This document shows, piece by piece, positions 1-6,190 of a stretch of 7,540 nucleotides of DNA. Below the pieces are notes generated by a model. That model had not been told where the DNA came from. It searched no databases and was given only the letters and a program-made list of their open reading frames with translations. How positions within the stretch are numbered: the stretch's first letter is position 1; every line of letters starts with the position of its first letter. The stretch covers positions 1 through 7,540 of the forward strand of contig CALXSX010000033.1 of NCBI GenBank assembly GCA_944391265.1, written 5' to 3'. Made by a program: the position numbers and the translations under genes. The DNA comes from an uncultured Clostridia bacterium. Its GTDB lineage: Bacteria > Bacillota > Clostridia > UBA1381.

Positions 1-426
1 ACTGCTCTTGCCATAGCCGTACATAATTTCCCGGAAGGTCTCGTCACATTTACATCATCGCTTAAAGACCTGCATCTGGGTGTAATGATAGCTATTGCGC
101 TCGCCATACATAACATTCCTGAGGGAATAGCCACGTCACTGCCGATATTTTATGCGACAGGCGACAGAAAAAAAGCGTTTAAACTCTCGCTTCTGTCAGG
201 TCTGACCGAGCCGTTCGGCGCCGTAATCGGATACGCCTTTCTTCGTCCGTTCATGAACGATGCTGCAATAGGCGTCCTGTTTGGCATGATAGCCGGTATA
301 ATGATGTTCATCTCCCTTGAAGAGCTGCTTCCGATGGCAAGAGAGTACGAAAAAAGCAAGGCTACAATACTAAGCGTAATACTCGGCATGGCAATAATGG
401 CTGTGAGTCTGATACTGTTTCTGTAA
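1..426 (+). CDS. ZIP-family metal transporter, ZupT-like (3' part, 5' end outside window)
   Basis: The open frame enters from base 1 and ends at a TAA, giving the last 141 residues of the protein. Two metal-binding transmembrane signatures are visible, HNFPEG (residues 8-13 of the fragment) and HNIPEG (37-42). Their 29-residue separation is, as I recall, the same as between the paired helix IV and V motifs of E. coli ZupT. The end, EELLPMARE followed by a final hydrophobic helix, is also typical of ZupT/GufA-type ZIP proteins. The family moves divalent metals such as zinc, iron or manganese inward across the cytoplasmic membrane; the metal cannot be told from this fragment. The ATG at 85 is an internal methionine, not the start, because homology continues upstream in frame; by comparison with ZupT about 110 residues are missing. 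A promoter lies between it and secA, so the two need not share a transcript. No clear hairpin terminator follows it. Confidence 0.9.
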   Translation, partial: TALAIAVHNFPEGLVTFTSSLKDLHLGVMIAIALAIHNIPEGIATSLPIFYATGDRKKAFKLSLLSGLTEPFGAVIGYAFLRPFMNDAAIGVLFGMIAGIMMFISLEELLPMAREYEKSKATILSVILGMAIMAVSLILFL

Positions 427-474
427 TCAAAATCCGCTGTTTTCTACAATCGCCGTATAACAATTTTATGCATA

Positions 475-486
475 TTTGTTAACAAA
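475..486. repeat. 12-bp perfect palindrome upstream of secA
   Basis: TTTGTTAACAAA is a perfect inverted repeat centred on GTTAAC, about 45 bp upstream of the secA -10 box. It has no T-run typical of a terminator and too short a stem to act as one. It could be a repressor or activator operator, but in such AT-rich DNA a chance palindrome of this size is possible. Confidence 0.35.
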
Positions 487-487
487 A

Positions 488-518
488 GGTAAATTTTTAA
501 AAAACAGTGGTAAATTTT
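488..518 (+). repeat. Direct repeat GGTAAATTTT x2 in the secA promoter region
   Basis: Two identical copies of GGTAAATTTT lie at 488-497 and 509-518. Their starts are 21 bp apart, about two helical turns, so both face the same side of the DNA. The second copy covers the expected -35 zone of the secA promoter. This is the usual geometry of a tandem protein-binding site, but no regulator can be named and AT-rich chance repetition is not excluded. Confidence 0.4.
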
Positions 519-527
519 ATAATAGTA

Positions 528-536
528 TGATATAAT
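528..536 (+). promoter_or_regulatory. Extended -10 promoter for secA-prfB
   Basis: TGATATAAT matches the extended -10 form (TG, one base, TATAAT) of vegetative sigma factor promoters, with the perfect TATAAT at 531-536. The sequence 17 bp upstream (508-513, TGGTAA) is a poor -35, as is common when the TG extension is present. Transcription would start near 543, leaving a leader of about 37 nt before the secA TTG codon. A second TATAAT at 518-523 lacks both a TG extension and a good -35. Confidence 0.65.
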
Positions 537-567
537 AGATAGGTATGGATTTATTTTCTACTAAATC

Positions 568-574
568 AGAGGTG
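568..574 (+). promoter_or_regulatory. secA ribosome binding site favouring the TTG start
   Basis: AGAGGTG is a near-perfect complement to the 16S anti-Shine-Dalgarno. It ends 5 nt before TTG at 580 and 11 nt before the in-frame ATG at 586. The spacing supports TTG as the main start, though ATG, two codons later, would give nearly the same protein. Confidence 0.6.
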
Positions 575-579
575 AATTA

Positions 580-3312
580 TTGGCTATGAGTTTATTTGAT
601 AAAATTTTCGGTACGTATTCCGACAGAGAGCTCAAACGCATTTATCCGATAGCGGATAAGGTCATGGCGCTTGAGGACGAATATTCAAAGCTTTCCGACT
701 CGGAGCTAAAATCAAAAACGCAGGAATTTAAAAACCGCCTCGCATCGGGAGAAACGCTCGATGATATTCTGCCTGAAGCATTTGCAACGGTCAGGGAGGC
801 TTCATGGCGTGTGCTTGAGATGAAGCATTTCAGAGTTCAGGTAATAGGCGGTATAATTCTCCACCAGGGCAGAATCGCCGAGATGAAAACGGGTGAAGGT
901 AAAACTCTTGTTTCCACTCTTCCTGCCTACCTTAACGCGCTAACAGGCGACGGGGTACATATCGTTACTGTAAACGATTACCTCGCAAAGCGCGACAGCG
1001 AATGGATGGGCAAGGTGTACAGATTTCTCGGCCTTTCGGTCGGACTTATAATACACGACCTTACAAACGATGAACGCCGCGAGGCGTATGCGTGCGACAT
1101 AACGTACGGCACAAATAACGAGCTCGGCTTTGACTACCTGCGCGATAACATGGTAGTACACAAGGAGGATATGGTTCAAAGAGGCCATAACTATGCGATA
1201 GTTGACGAGGTTGACTCCATACTCATAGACGAAGCAAGAACACCGCTCATAATTTCCTGTATGGGCAAATCGGCAAACGAGCTTTATGCCGTTGCCGATA
1301 TGTTCGTAAAGCGTCTTAAAAAGCTCGTTGTGACTGAGCATGACGACAAGCAGCTTGATGAAGATGTTGACGCCGACTACATCGTTGACGAAAAAGCGAA
1401 AACCGCAACGCTCACTGAGCGCGGCATAAAGAAAGCGGAGCAGGGCTTCGGGATTGAAAACCTTTCCGACCCTGAAAACATGAAGCTTCAGCACCACATA
1501 AACCAGGCTCTCCAGGCAAACGGCTGTATGCACAGGGATAAACAATACGTCGTAGTTGACGGTCAGGTTCAGATAGTGGACGAGTTCACAGGCCGTATCA
1601 TGCCCGGCAGAAGATATTCTGACGGTCTGCATCAGGCGATAGAAGCAAAAGAGGGCGTAAAGGTTGAAAATGAGAGCAGAACGCTCGCGACAATAACATT
1701 CCAGAACTTTTTCAGACTGTATACAAAGCTTTCGGGCATGACCGGTACAGCGCTTACCGAAGAGGAGGAATTCCAGCAGATTTACTACCTCGACTGCGTT
1801 GCCGTTCCTACAAACAAGCCCGTCCGCAGAATAGATATGCACGACAGCGTCTACAAAACGCAAAACGGAAAGTACAAAGCTGTAATAGAGCAGATTAAGG
1901 AATGTCATGAAAAGGGACAGCCTGTACTTGTCGGCACAGTAAACGTAGAAAAATCTGAGGAGCTGTCAAAACTTCTTAAAAGAGAGGGAATACCTCATGA
2001 GGTCCTTAACGCCAAGTTCCACGCAAAGGAAGCGCAGATAATTGCACAGGCAGGTAAAAAAGGCGCTGTAACAATCGCGACAAATATGGCAGGCCGCGGA
2101 ACTGATATAATTCTCGGCGGAAACGCCGAATACCTCGCAAGAAACGAGCTTTTAAAGCAGGGAATGACAGATGAGCTTATAAACGAGGCGACAGGTTTCG
2201 GTGAGACGGACGATGAGGAAATACTAAATGCGAGAAAGCTGTACCGGCAGTACTATAACAAGTATAAGGAGCAGCTTGCAGGCGAGCAGGAAGAAGTTAA
2301 AAAGGCAGGCGGCCTTTTCATCATAGGTACAGAGCGCCATGAATCAAGGCGAATAGATAACCAGCTCCGAGGAAGAGCGGGACGTCAGGGCGACCCGGGC
2401 GCATCAAGATTCTTCCTGTCCCTTGATGATGACCTGATGCGAATATTCGGCTCAGAGCGTGTAAAATCCATGGTTGAAAGAATGGGACTTCCTGAAGACG
2501 AGCCGATAGAAGCAAAAATGCTTTCAAAAGCTATTGAGAACGCGCAGAAAAACCTTGAAAGCAGGAACTTTGACGCAAGAAAGCACGTTCTCCAGTATGA
2601 CGAGGTAATGAACGAGCAGAGAAAGATAATCTACAAGCAGCGCCAGATGGTGCTTGACGGCGAGGACGTTCATCACATAATAGTAGAAATGCTTGAGTCT
2701 ATGGTAGATTCAGCGGTAGACGATTATATCGGAATTTCCGACATACCTGAGGAGTGGAATATCCGCGCTCTGACCGAGTTTGCAAACTCACATCTTCGTG
2801 CAAACGGCGAATTTAAGATAGGAGAAGACGAAATGGACACAATCGTAAAAGACGATGTCCGCGAAAGACTCCTTGAGATAGGCCACAAGCGCCTTGATGA
2901 GCAGGCGGAGATATTCGGAGAGAACATGGGCGAGCTTGAGCGCATGATAATGCTCAGGGTTGTAGATAATCTCTGGATGGATCACTTGGACGAGATGGAG
3001 CACGTAAAACGCGAAATAGGTCTTCGCGCATACGGTCAGCACGATCCGGTTGTTGAGTACAGAAACATCGGCAGTGAGCTTTATGAGGGAATGCTTGAAA
3101 TGATAAAGCGAGATACGGTAAGATATATCCTGTTCGCTATGCCTAAAATAAAGCTCGAAAGAGAGCAGGTAGCAAAGCCGCTTGACACAGGCGGTGACGG
3201 AAGCCTTGCAAAGCAGCCGAAACGCGCTGACTCAAAAAAGGTCGGAAGAAACGATCCGTGTCCCTGCGGCAGCGGCAAGAAATACAAAAACTGCTGCGGC
3301 AAAAATGCGTAA
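580..3312 (+). CDS. secA: Protein translocase subunit SecA (preprotein translocase ATPase)
   Basis: SecA is the ATP-driven motor that pushes unfolded secretory proteins through the SecYEG channel at the cytoplasmic membrane. The 910-residue product carries every hallmark: Walker A MKTGEGKT (102-109), Walker B DEVD (209-212) followed by SILIDEARTPLIIS, the GMTGT motif (386-390) after the preprotein cross-linking region (about 228-370), TNMAGRGTDI (501-510) and QLRGRAGRQGDPG (595-607) of the second motor domain, then the helical scaffold and wing region (about 620-835). The last 23 residues hold a complete zinc finger, C894-x-C896-x8-C905-C906, the SecB- and ribosome-associated tail. Length fits clostridial SecA, including an insertion around 535-580 rich in charged residues. 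TTG is chosen as start from the ribosome binding site; ATG at 586 is an alternative. It is probably co-transcribed with prfB 37 nt downstream, an order also found in Bacillus. No SecM-like arrest leader is evident. Confidence 0.98.
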   Translation: MAMSLFDKIFGTYSDRELKRIYPIADKVMALEDEYSKLSDSELKSKTQEFKNRLASGETLDDILPEAFATVREASWRVLEMKHFRVQVIGGIILHQGRIAEMKTGEGKTLVSTLPAYLNALTGDGVHIVTVNDYLAKRDSEWMGKVYRFLGLSVGLIIHDLTNDERREAYACDITYGTNNELGFDYLRDNMVVHKEDMVQRGHNYAIVDEVDSILIDEARTPLIISCMGKSANELYAVADMFVKRLKKLVVTEHDDKQLDEDVDADYIVDEKAKTATLTERGIKKAEQGFGIENLSDPENMKLQHHINQALQANGCMHRDKQYVVVDGQVQIVDEFTGRIMPGRRYSDGLHQAIEAKEGVKVENESRTLATITFQNFFRLYTKLSGMTGTALTEEEEFQQIYYLDCVAVPTNKPVRRIDMHDSVYKTQNGKYKAVIEQIKECHEKGQPVLVGTVNVEKSEELSKLLKREGIPHEVLNAKFHAKEAQIIAQAGKKGAVTIATNMAGRGTDIILGGNAEYLARNELLKQGMTDELINEATGFGETDDEEILNARKLYRQYYNKYKEQLAGEQEEVKKAGGLFIIGTERHESRRIDNQLRGRAGRQGDPGASRFFLSLDDDLMRIFGSERVKSMVERMGLPEDEPIEAKMLSKAIENAQKNLESRNFDARKHVLQYDEVMNEQRKIIYKQRQMVLDGEDVHHIIVEMLESMVDSAVDDYIGISDIPEEWNIRALTEFANSHLRANGEFKIGEDEMDTIVKDDVRERLLEIGHKRLDEQAEIFGENMGELERMIMLRVVDNLWMDHLDEMEHVKREIGLRAYGQHDPVVEYRNIGSELYEGMLEMIKRDTVRYILFAMPKIKLEREQVAKPLDTGGDGSLAKQPKRADSKKVGRNDPCPCGSGKKYKNCCGKNA

Positions 3313-3349
3313 TTAAAAATATACCAATTGTAATAAGGAAGTGATTAGA

Positions 3350-4472
3350 TTGTTAGAGTACGATGAATACAAGGTCCGGCTTAACTCACTTGAAAACAAT
3401 ATAAACGAACTGAGGGATTCACTTTGACATCGCCGGAGCGGTGAAAGAATATAAAGAGCTTGAGCAGAAGTCAGCTGAGCCCGGGTTCTGGGACGATATG
3501 GAATCCGGTCAGAAGGTACTGCAAAAGATAAAGCAGCTCAAGGACAAGGTATCACGTTTTGAGGAACTTAAAAATCTTCGCGAAGACACACTTCTTCTCA
3601 TTGACATGGCAAACGAGGAAAACGACGAGTCCATGCTTCCGGAGATAAAAGAAGCGGTCGAGAAAATAAATAAAAACCTTGAGGACATGACTCTTGAAAC
3701 GCTTCTGAGCGGCAACTACGACAAGTGCAACGCGATAATGGACCTGCACGCAGGCGCCGGCGGAACGGAGGCTCAGGACTGGTGCGAGATGCTGATGCGT
3801 ATGTATCAGATGTGGGCACAGAAAAACGGATACACGTTTGAGGTCATAGACAGCCTTGACGGCGATGACGCCGGCATCAAGAGCGCTACCGTCATGATAT
3901 CCGGGCTTAACGCCTACGGGTATTTGAAATCGGAAAAAGGAGTCCACAGACTCGTCAGAATATCTCCGTTTGACGCCTCAGGCAGACGCCACACGTCTTT
4001 TGCGTCAGTTGAGGTAATGCCGGAGATAGACGACGAAATAGAAATAAATATCAGACCGGAGGACCTGCGCGTTGATACGTATCACGCGAGCGGCGCCGGC
4101 GGTCAGCACATAAACAAGACGGCATCGGCTGTCAGAATAACGCACCTGCCGACAGGTGTCGTTGTCGCTTGCCAGACTCAGCGCTCACAGCATCAAAACA
4201 GAGACTACGCAATGAAGATGCTGAAATCAAAACTCGTTGAGATAGCCGAGCAGCAGCAAAAAGAAAAGATAGAGGATATAAAGGGCGTACAAAAAGAGAT
4301 AGCGTGGGGCTCACAGATACGCTCGTACGTATTCCACCCGTATAACCTCGTCAAGGACCACAGAACAGGCTACGAGATGGGCAATATCGGCGCAGTTATG
4401 GACGGAGACATTAACGGATTCATAAATGCATATCTTAAAGCCCAAAGCCTGGGCAAGCTTGAAAATAAATAA
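3350..4472 (+). CDS. prfB: Peptide chain release factor 2 (RF2), expressed by programmed +1 frameshift
   Basis: RF2 recognises UGA and UAA stop codons and triggers release of the finished peptide. The gene is in two frames: 25 codons from TTG at 3350 to CTT at 3424, an in-frame TGA (3425-3427), then 348 codons in the +1 frame from GAC at 3426. The joined protein is 373 residues. With that joining, the stop-codon-reading tripeptide SPF falls at 205-207 and the catalytic GGQ at 250-252, the same numbering as E. coli RF2, which strongly supports the frameshift model. Residue 246 is Ala, the common form, rather than the Thr of E. coli K-12. The start is taken at TTG because AAGGAAGTG (3335-3343) ends 6 nt before it; an in-frame GTG at 3341 would leave only 2 nt after AAGG. 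The GTG at 3441, where the longest single frame begins, is internal. It follows secA by 37 nt and ends before a strong terminator, so secA-prfB is one unit. Confidence 0.96.
3412..3428 (+). promoter_or_regulatory. prfB: prfB +1 programmed frameshift (recoding) site
   Basis: The site reads GAGGGATTCACTTTGAC. It contains the slippery CTT codon (3422-3424), the in-frame TGA stop (3425-3427), the C that weakens this stop (3428), and an upstream Shine-Dalgarno-like GAGGG (3412-3416). The AGG codon sits two codons before CTT, the same register as the AGGGGG stimulator in E. coli prfB, although the match to the ribosome is shorter. When RF2 is scarce the ribosome pauses at TGA, slips forward one base and reads GAC, making full-length RF2; when RF2 is abundant it ends at a 25-residue peptide. 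This is the classic autoregulatory circuit of the family. Confidence 0.95.
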
Positions 4473-4486
4473 TACTACTTAAACAG

Positions 4487-4523
4487 GACTGTAAAAAAAT
4501 TGATTTTTTTACAGTCTTTTTTT
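4487..4523 (+). terminator. Intrinsic terminator after prfB
   Basis: A perfect 13-bp stem, GACTGTAAAAAAA (4487-4499) pairing with TTTTTTTACAGTC (4504-4516), closes a TTGA loop and is followed by seven T residues (4517-4523). It begins 14 nt after the prfB stop codon and separates the secA-prfB transcript from dnaA. On the opposite strand the hairpin is followed by only a short T stretch, so it is probably efficient in one direction. Confidence 0.92.
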
Positions 4524-4584
4524 ATAATACTGAATAATAATTAAATTTAGAAACTTTATCGACTCATTTTTTTAACCAAATGTA

Positions 4585-4613
4585 TTGAAATTTTTATTAA
4601 AATCTGTTATTAT
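4585..4613 (+). promoter_or_regulatory. Vegetative promoter of dnaA
   Basis: TTGAAA (4585-4590) and TATTAT (4608-4613) are separated by 17 bp, each one or two bases from the sigma-A consensus. Transcription would start near 4620 and give a leader of about 33 nt. A perfect TATAAT also lies at 4614-4619 but is 23 bp from TTGAAA, so it would need a different, weaker -35. No good DnaA box overlaps this promoter; the nearest resemblance, TTATCGACT (4556-4564), has two mismatches. Confidence 0.65.
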
Positions 4614-4652
4614 TATAATTGGATAAAAATCTTCAAAGGAAAGGAGGATTTT

Positions 4653-5981
4653 ATGGACATTGATATTATATGGGAAAACTGTATGGAAAACCTCAAAAAA
4701 CGCATCAATTCACCTATAGCGTTCAACGTGTATCTGAAGGACGCAGTACCTGTATCGTTTGAGGACGGAGTATTTACCGCGGCGGTTACGATGATAATAA
4801 ACAAAAACATGATAGAAATGCGGTACAAAAACGACATACAAAAGCTTCTTACAAATTACATAGGCTCGGACGTTACTCTTAAGATAGAGGTTGCACAGGA
4901 CCCTTATCTTCTGAGGAACAAGACAACCGAAGCTCCCAAAACAGAGTCAATAACTCATAATTCATATGACATAAATCCTAAATATACATTTGAAAACTTC
5001 ATAATCGGCTCATCAAACGAGTACGCTACCGCGGCGGCGATAAGAGCTGCGGAACAGCCCGGAATGGTGTACAATCCGCTTTTTCTGTACGGAAATTCAG
5101 GGCTTGGGAAAACGCATCTCCTGCACGCTATAGGAAACAGAATCCTTAAAAACTTCCCCGAAAAAAAAGTTGTTTACGTAACGAGCGAGAAATTCATGAA
5201 CGACTTTATCGAAAACGTGCTTAAAAAGACGAACAAAAATTTCAGGCAGATATACAGAAGCGCCGATGTCCTACTCATAGACGACATTCAGTTTCTTGAA
5301 AAAAAGGAATCGACGCAAGACGAGGTATTTCATACCTTCAACGAGCTGTATAATGTAAACAAGCAGATAGTTATAACGAGCGACAGAAAGCCGAAAGACC
5401 TCGTAACGCTAAATGAAAGGCTTAAAAACCGACTCGGCTGGGGACTCACTATAGACATAACCGCGCCGTCATTTGAAACGAGAGTAGCCATACTTAAAAA
5501 CAAGTCCGAGCTTCGCGGAGAGGTAATAGACAACAAGGTTTTGGAATACATAGCCGACTGCGTACAGTCAAATGTGCGTGAGCTTGAGGGTGCGCTTCTG
5601 AGGATAATTTCATACTCCCAGATAAAGGGCAGAAAAATAGATCTCCCGTTTGCAGAGGAATGTCTTAAATCCCTCGTTACGGGCAAAGCAAACAACATAA
5701 GCTGCGATAAGATAATAGACTGCGTCTGCGAATATTACTCAATAACAAAAGAAGATATGGTCGGCAAGACGAAAACAAAGAATTTCACGCTGCCAAGGCA
5801 GGTAGCGATGTACCTTTGCAATATCCTGACCGAGCTCAACTACGGCGCAATCGCCAAAAGCTTCGGAAACAGGGACAGAACGACCGTTATGCACAACGTG
5901 GAAAAGATAAAGGATCTCATAAAGACAGATGCCGTACTGAACGAGGATATCGAGTGTATCAGGAACGATTTAAACAGTTGA
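4653..5981 (+). CDS. dnaA: Chromosomal replication initiator protein DnaA
   Basis: DnaA binds 9-mer boxes at the origin as an ATP-bound filament, melts the DNA and recruits the helicase. The 442-residue product has the normal order: domain I (1-80, with Trp7 in the IWENC helix), a short variable linker (about 82-107), the AAA+ domain with Walker A GNSGLGKT (147-154), Walker B LLIDDIQF (207-214), the sensor 1 region ITSDRKP (241-247), the arginine-finger segment ERLKNRLGWGL (255-265, where most homologues have F in place of L261) and sensor 2 NVRELEGAL (307-315), then the helix-turn-helix domain IV (about 345-442). The domain IV signature reads GNRDRTTVMHN (405-415), whereas the usual form is GGRDHTTVxHA. 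The start has an ideal ribosome binding site, AAGGAGG (4641-4647), 5 nt before ATG. It has its own promoter after the prfB terminator, and is followed by the likely origin and dnaN. Confidence 0.98.
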   Translation: MDIDIIWENCMENLKKRINSPIAFNVYLKDAVPVSFEDGVFTAAVTMIINKNMIEMRYKNDIQKLLTNYIGSDVTLKIEVAQDPYLLRNKTTEAPKTESITHNSYDINPKYTFENFIIGSSNEYATAAAIRAAEQPGMVYNPLFLYGNSGLGKTHLLHAIGNRILKNFPEKKVVYVTSEKFMNDFIENVLKKTNKNFRQIYRSADVLLIDDIQFLEKKESTQDEVFHTFNELYNVNKQIVITSDRKPKDLVTLNERLKNRLGWGLTIDITAPSFETRVAILKNKSELRGEVIDNKVLEYIADCVQSNVRELEGALLRIISYSQIKGRKIDLPFAEECLKSLVTGKANNISCDKIIDCVCEYYSITKEDMVGKTKTKNFTLPRQVAMYLCNILTELNYGAIAKSFGNRDRTTVMHNVEKIKDLIKTDAVLNEDIECIRNDLNS

Positions 5982-5986
5982 CAAGC

Positions 5987-5995
5987 TGTGGACAA
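5987..5995 (-). promoter_or_regulatory. DnaA box (TTGTCCACA on the minus strand)
   Basis: TGTGGACAA on the plus strand is TTGTCCACA on the minus strand, one mismatch (position 3) from TTATCCACA. It begins 5 nt after the dnaA stop codon. It is the best-matching box in the gap together with the one at 6023. Confidence 0.65.
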
Positions 5996-6022
5996 GCCGT
6001 TGATATGTGTTTACAGCAAAAA

Positions 6023-6031
6023 TTATCCTCA
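6023..6031 (+). promoter_or_regulatory. DnaA box-like 9-mer TTATCCTCA
   Basis: TTATCCTCA differs from TTATCCACA at one position (7). It directly abuts the tandem TTTTGTAAAC repeats and has the same orientation as the weaker TTATTAACA at 6055-6063, suggesting a short directional array. Confidence 0.5.
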
Positions 6032-6051
6032 TTTTGTAAACTTTTGTAAAC
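6032..6051 (+). repeat. Perfect tandem repeat of TTTTGTAAAC (2 copies)
   Basis: Two adjacent identical 10-mers occupy 6032-6041 and 6042-6051. The 10-bp period places them on one helix face. Their first nine bases, TTTTGTAAA, match the loose DnaA pattern TTWTNCACA except at two positions, so they may be low-affinity DnaA sites or sites for another origin-binding protein. They start immediately after TTATCCTCA. Confidence 0.5.
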
Positions 6052-6130
6052 GCTTTATTAACATTTAACCGTTTATAAAAAACCGAGGTATTTCAAGGCT
6101 TTGTCCAACAAATACACAATTCCTCGCATA

Positions 6131-6148
6131 CTATTACTACTAAAACTA
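6131..6148 (+). promoter_or_regulatory. DnaA-trio-like triplet repeat
   Basis: The plus strand reads CTA TTA CTA CTA AAA CTA. On the complementary strand, read 3' to 5', this is GAT AAT GAT GAT TTT GAT, and five of the six triplets fit the [G/A]A[T/A] DnaA-trio pattern through which DnaA loads on single-stranded DNA. It follows a GC-rich block (6122-6127) and leads straight into the AT-rich segment, as in Bacillus. The 9-mer just upstream, AAATACACA (6110-6118), is a poor DnaA box with three mismatches. Confidence 0.6.
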
Positions 6149-6168
6149 ATATATATATTATTTCTTTA

Positions 6169-6188
6169 TATATACATATATGTATATA
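6169..6188. repeat. 20-bp perfect palindrome within the AT-rich element
   Basis: TATATACATATATGTATATA is identical to its reverse complement, centred between 6178 and 6179. It could extrude as a small cruciform under negative supercoiling or simply reflect TA-rich sequence. The flanking bases (A6168 and A6189) break the symmetry. Confidence 0.5.
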
Positions 6189-6190
6189 AT
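6185..6190 (+). promoter_or_regulatory. Possible -10 box for dnaN
   Basis: A perfect TATAAT lies 26 bp upstream of the dnaN start, which would give a leader of about 20 nt including the ribosome binding site. The region 17 bp upstream (TTCTTT, 6162-6167) is a weak -35 and there is no TG extension. dnaN may be transcribed mainly by read-through from the dnaA promoter, since no terminator lies between them. Confidence 0.3.

Noticed and set aside
427..579. Search for an RNA gene, riboswitch or SecM-type arrest peptide between the ZIP gene and secA
   Set aside because: The stretch is AT-rich with only a short palindrome and direct repeats; no stable long hairpin, no tRNA-like fold and no export-signal peptide frame is visible.
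940..1908. Long open frame on the minus strand inside secA (322 codons)
   Set aside because: It lies wholly antisense to strongly conserved SecA sequence, has no recognisable domain, and arises from the codon pattern of the sense gene.
3552..3947. Minus-strand frame inside prfB (131 codons)
   Set aside because: It is antisense to conserved RF2 sequence with no recognisable protein features.
3441..4472. GTG at 3441 as the prfB start
   Set aside because: It is internal: the conserved RF2 N-terminus continues upstream to GAC 3426 and, through the +1 frameshift, to TTG 3350. No ribosome binding site of suitable spacing precedes it.
4556..4564. TTATCGACT upstream of dnaA as a DnaA box for autoregulation
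   Set aside because: Two mismatches including the central C, isolated, and with no second site nearby.
5816..6049. 77-codon plus-strand frame overlapping the end of dnaA and the origin
   Set aside because: It is out of frame with dnaA, gives a low-complexity basic peptide rich in Arg, Lys and Gln, and runs into the DnaA box region; it looks like a frame shadow.
6101..6109. TTGTCCAAC as a DnaA box
   Set aside because: It has three mismatches to TTATCCACA when aligned without a gap; it resembles a box only if one base is deleted.
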